NCBI GenBank assembly: GCA_030267565.1
Contig: BRXU01000008.1
Location: 434,001-498,000, forward strand
DNA: 64,000 nt
Direction: 5' to 3'
DNA from: Pleodorina starrii
Taxonomy: Eukaryota > Chlorophyta > Chlorophyceae > Chlamydomonadales > Volvocaceae
The notes beneath the pieces were generated by a model. The model saw only the letters and a program-made list of their open reading frames with translations. It was not told the origin of the DNA and searched no databases. The position numbers and the translations under genes were made by a program. Every line of letters begins with the position of its first letter. The stretch's first letter is position 1. Below are positions 59,634 through 64,000 of this stretch, in pieces.

Positions 59634-60461
59634 ACGAGGGAGGGGCTCTGCAGGCATGCGGCGCCAGGTGGCGAGCGCCCCGCGCCTTTGCTGGCGCGCG
59701 GCGTATGTGCTGCCGCACACCACTTCCTCTTCTGCGCCTCTCGCTTCGCCACCTGCCAGGCCAGCAGAGGCGCAGGGCGGCGCACTCCTCGAATCGTCAG
59801 CAGCCAAGAGGCATTGAATTGAAGCTGGATGAGCGATAGCTGCAGGAGAGGTGTGGCAGCACCAGGGCACACTGCTGGCTGGCAGCAGGTGCGCAGCCAG
59901 GCAGGCGGGCTAGTGGGTCGTTTGTGGGTCAGTGATAGTGGAGTCTGTAGTTGGCAGTGAGGGCGAATCTTTGGTGGGAAACGGGCGGTATGACCGGCAG
60001 GCACTCGACGGCGCAGTGACTGCGTTTACGGAGCTCCCAAGTACGCCTGGACACGGGGCACGGTGCGCACGGCTCGAGGTTCGGATGCAGGCATGGCAAA
60101 AGCAGGTATTGTGGCGGGCACGCGGGGGAGGGCGGCGAGAGACGTGTCGGCGCACGCGTGCACGCTACGCTGGAAGGCACGCGCGCGGCCCAGATAAGTG
60201 TCCGCATGCGCTCTTTCGCCGAGCGTATATTGTGCGGCTAGCGTCCTTGTTTCGTTGCACTGCGCGCTGCGGGTGGAGACGATGGACCGAGCGCACGCCA
60301 GCGCAATTTTTTTCCTATAGCTGGTCCACAGATTCCCCTTACACCATGCCCATCAAACTATGACTGGTGTTGAACTAAATACTAGGGACAATATAGCAAG
60401 GGCACACACGGACACGTTCGCGTTGAGCAATGGTGGCGGTTAGGTCCCTATAACATTATGT
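59634..60461. other. 3' flank of the kinase gene
   Basis: No coding signal. The first TGTAA on the plus strand after the stop is at 60656-60660, inside the duplicated segment that starts at 60462, so the 3' UTR may be about 1 kb or another signal may be used. The last 150 bases are A+T-rich. Confidence 0.45.
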
Positions 60462-62207
60462 GCGTTTTGTTGCGACTTATGTGGTATTATCGTCTTAATG
60501 TAGCAGTAACTTGATCAGTCGTTTGCGGCGTCCAGTCGGTGAGCCGTTTCGCCCGCCGGCTCCCTGGATGATGTCGGGGGTCCTGCATTCTGCGGGTTGG
60601 GTGCGGTGGGGTGGGGCCTGCTGCGCTGCACTGTTGCGCGCTGGTCGTGCGGAGGTGTAACTGTAGTAGCAGTAATAGCGGGATGGGGGCGGCTTGAGGC
60701 GGTCTCCGTCCGAGCGTTTTGTCGGTGGCATGGGCGGCGGAGCGTCAACTGCGGGGTTGGGACTGGCTGGTACAGTGAACGAACTCGGCCCTGGGTACGG
60801 TAGGTTCGGACTCGTTGTGTGACGCTGTTTGTTCTGCGCGGTGTGGCCATTGGCGAGCCGAGGCACGCTTCGTGGTTTCCGTGCCTCACCCAAGTCACAC
60901 CACAGTCGCGTGGAAGCGACCGACCGACGGCGTGGGGCCCAACATGCATCAGAACCCTGCATATGCTTGGTTTGCGTCTGGCAGGCGGCATTGCTGCACT
61001 TCGCTGAGGGGCAGGTGCGGCGCCGCACAGTCCTCGTGCACCTCGGTTGGGACAGCAGCTGCGATGGCGGCTGCGGCCATGGAGGCAGCGGGGATCGGCG
61101 GCGGCGGCGCCGCAGCAGCAGGCTCTGTAGCCTCAGGGCATTGGGATGTATACCATACAGTAATACGCTGAGGGAGTGAATGATTGATTGTTTTTGGGTT
61201 GGTTGCACACAAGTGGCGGACTGGACCGTGAAGTACCGAAGGGTACTGCATGACTCGCCGTGACTCGTAGTAGTTTTGAGGCTGTGGGGATTGCGTCCTG
61301 CATGATATGATCATATTTTACTGGCTGTCGTACGAGTCAGGAGCCCGTTACACGCATGATTCTGGTTGCACGGTGGGTTGAGGCTGTGGCCGCGGCCTTC
61401 TTCGGAGTGAGGCAACGGTACCGCTGCTGCTGCTGCTGTTGCCTCCGCCCGCGTAGGCAGGCGAGTGGCGCGGTTTCACGCGCGGCAACAGCACCGCACA
61501 TTGCCTCGTGTCTCTGTCTAGCGCGCCGAGGGAGAGGGAGCCTGTCCCTGCCGTGCCTGCGCGCACTGCGCCGTGACGTGACGTGACGCGTGGCACCTGA
61601 AGCGCCCAGAGTTCATCGCAGGTTGGCAGTGAAGCGATGCGCGCTGGCTGCGGCCTGTTTCTCGGCCCTTGTTGAGTGAATAGTGTGCAGTCCATTGGAG
61701 TCATGGGGACGGCCTCCGCCTTCGCGTGTCGTGTGTTATACGCACGCACACTCAGCCCGCGCCCGGAGCTACGTGGGATGCGCCGCGGCGCTCTGGGCTG
61801 TTCCCACGTGCCGGGTGCCGCTCGTCCGGGCGCGCGCGCTGCACTAGCCTGCGCCACGCTGTATGCCGGGCCGTGCCGCGACGACATGACGGACGCCGAT
61901 GTGAAACGGCATCCAGCGGCGGGAGATTGAGCTTAGGCAGATGACGGCTCGTTGAAGCATCGACGAGGTCACTTGCCTCTGTAGGGGTAAGATTGCCGCC
62001 GCGCAGTGGCGGACTGATCGTGCGCTCGCGCGTGTATGCGGTCATGCGCGGCGCGGCCGGCCGGCCCAGGTTGTGGGCGATGCTGTGGGAGGTGACCTGC
62101 GGTGCGAGCCTGTGCGTGCACCCGCGCTGGGTCAGGCAATCAGCCTCAGCAGGGTCAGCACGTCAGCAGGCGTGGCTTTTAGAGAGGCCTTTGGAAGACT
62201 GCTGTGA
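60462..62207 (+). repeat. Tandem duplication II, copy 1 (long copy, 1746 bp)
   Basis: Starts GCGTTTTGTTGCGACTTA and is repeated from 62208 with only a few substitutions. It contains a 678-base block (61135-61812) absent from copy 2. The flanking parts (60462-61134 and 61813-62207) are both retained in copy 2. No recognisable gene is present; long frames on both strands follow from GC content. Confidence 0.85.
61135..61812. repeat. 678-bp block present only in copy 1 of duplication II
   Basis: The flanks GTAGCCTC and GGGTGCCGCT are adjacent in copy 2. There is only a single C of microhomology and no inverted ends, so a deletion from copy 2 is the simplest explanation. Confidence 0.7.
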
Positions 62208-63276
62208 GCGTTTTGTTGCGACTTAAGTGGTATTATCGTCTTAATGTAGCAGTAACTTGATCAGTCGTTTGCGGCGTCCAGTCGGTGAGCCGTTTCGCCC
62301 GCCGGCTCCCTGGATGATGTCGGGGGTCCTGCATTCTGCGGGTTGGGTGCGGTGGGGTGGGGCCTGCTGCGCTGCACTGTTGCGCGCCGGTCGTGCGGAG
62401 GTGTAACTGTAGTAGCAGTAATAGCGGGATGGGGGCGGCTTGAGGCGGTCTCCGTCCGAGCGTTTTGCCGGTGGCATGGGCGGCGGAGCGTCAACTGCGG
62501 GGTTGGGACTGGCTGGTACAGTGAACGAACTCGGCCCTGGGTACGGTAGGTTCGGACTCGTTGTGTGACGCTGTTTGTTCTGCGCGGTGTGGCCATTGGC
62601 GAGCCGAGGCACGCTTCGTGGTTTCCGTGCCTCACCCAAGTCACACCACAGTCGCGTGGAAGCGACCGACCGACGGCGTGGGGCCCAACATGCATCAGAA
62701 CCCTGCATATGCTTGGTTTGCGTCTGGCAGGCGGCATTGCTGCACTTCGCTGAGGGGCAGGTGCGGCGCCGCACAGTCCTCGTGCACCTCGGTTGGGACA
62801 GCAGCTGCGATGGCGGCTGCGGCCATGGAGGCAGCGGGGATCGGCGGCGGCGGCGCCGCAGCAGCAGGCTCTGTAGCCTCGGGTGCCGCTCGTCCGGGCG
62901 CGCGCGCTGCACTAGCCTGCGCCACGCTGTATGCCGGGCCGTGCCGCGACGACATGACGGACGCCGATGTGAAACGGCATCCAGCGGCGGGAGATTGAGC
63001 TTAGGCAGATGACGGCTCGTTGAAGCATCGACGAGGTCACTTGCCTCTGTAGGGGTAAGATTGCCGCCGCGCAGTGGCGGACTGATCGTGCGCTCGCGCG
63101 TGTATGCGGTCATGCGCGGCGCGGCCGGCCGGCCCAGGTTGTGGGCGATGCTGTGGGAGGTGACCTGCGGTGCGAGCCTGTGCGTGCACCCGCGCTGGGT
63201 CAGGCAATCAGCCTCAGCAGGGTCAGCACGTCAGCAGGCGTGGCTTTTAGAGAGGCCTTTGGAAGACTGCTGTGAG
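62208..63276 (+). repeat. Tandem duplication II, copy 2 (short copy, 1069 bp)
   Basis: Head-to-tail with copy 1 and without a spacer. It ends at CTGTGAG, where copy 1 runs into copy 2. Confidence 0.85.
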
Positions 63277-64000
63277 CTCTATTGTTTTTATGGACGGTTG
63301 GATGGGCTAGCTTGCTTGCTGGGTTGGAAGCATGGCATGGTGTTTTCGGTAGGAGGGACTCAGGTGGTCGTGTCGAGGCAAAGAAAAAATGGCCGGCGGC
63401 CAGCTGTGTGCGCGGGTGTGCATGTGCGCATTTGTTGTGTGTTAAAGCCGCTGCAGACGGATCGGATAGCATCAGACCGGTGCTAGGACAGGCATAGAGC
63501 CTTGACAGGAGTGCTGACTATGGTCCAGGCCGTCCCACCCTGGGGAGTGTGAGGGCGAGCTCATGGGCGCAAGAGGACACGGCCGATGACTGGCAGTCGA
63601 GCAGGTAGCGGGTGGGCCCCGGTATCTGCATGGCGCGGAGAGACAGGGCGGCGAGGTTGTGCACCTGCACGATCTCTGCCAGCCGTTTTCAACCCATACC
63701 CGTTTTCAGGCCATATGTTCTGTCTCCCTTGTAACTCATTAGAACTGGACGGTCCGCCCCGAGCAACGCGCCGCGCACATGGCGCATGCATGGCCGGCCG
63801 GCAGCCAACGGTGTTGTGGACACATGCAAGCGTGAAAGGATGGATCAACACTGTAATTATCCATGCAAAGTTGCATCTTACCCAAAAACAACGTCTTGTG
63901 CCTGGGCCGCGACCGCGCTGGACGAGGAATGACAGGCGCCGTACAATCTGCATGGCTCGGAGCCTCGGACCGACCACCAGGGCGTCGGTTTACGTTGTTA
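63277..64000. other. Right-edge sequence, no gene recognised
   Basis: No splice-bounded frame or family motif was seen on either strand in the last 0.7 kb. Confidence 0.4.

Overview
The window looks like nuclear DNA of a chlorophyte green alga, probably volvocine (Chlamydomonas/Volvox relatives). This is an inference from high GC, short GT-AG introns packed into compact genes, coding exons rich in poly-Ala/Gly/Gln/Pro, TGTAA-type polyadenylation motifs, abundant microsatellites, and an Aurora-like kinase of algal type. No bacterial operon structure, tRNA, rRNA or CRISPR was seen.

Five multi-exon genes could be assembled exon by exon with consistent splice phases. (1) A mitochondrial ribosomal protein uL30m gene (+, 1766-2820, 2 exons, 201 aa). 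(2) An SRPBCC/START-like lipid-binding-fold protein (-, 10389-7504, 5 exons, 437 aa). (3) A BCS1-like membrane-anchored AAA-ATPase (-, 35614-31268, 8 exons, 703 aa). (4) RCL1, the RNA 3'-phosphate cyclase-like 18S rRNA processing factor (-, 52022-43565, 10 exons, 380 aa). (5) An Aurora-like Ser/Thr kinase with a very long low-complexity tail (+, 52891-59633, 9 exons, 1214 aa), a candidate relative of the flagellar kinase CALK. RCL1 and the kinase are divergent across about 0.87 kb. A partial Gln-rich gene runs off the left edge (-). These are housekeeping and cell-biology genes; nothing suggests they form one pathway.

Between the genes the window is dominated by repeats. From 11.2 to 25.1 kb lies a macrosatellite: three full 3.4-3.8 kb units plus truncated ends. 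Each unit contains two 9-bp arrays and one 10-bp array whose copy numbers explain the unit length differences. At 25.4-31.05 kb and 60.46-63.28 kb are two independent head-to-tail duplications, in each of which the second copy lacks an internal block (771 bp and 678 bp). Two non-autonomous DNA transposons with terminal inverted repeats and target duplications are visible: a CACTA element (37680-38483) and a GC-rich TIR element (5852-7020). A 5'-truncated LINE-like insertion sits inside a (TG)n microsatellite in an RCL1 intron. Several introns carry pyrimidine-strand microsatellites immediately before the 3' splice site, most dramatically a 530-bp (CCCT)n tract in the AAA-ATPase gene.
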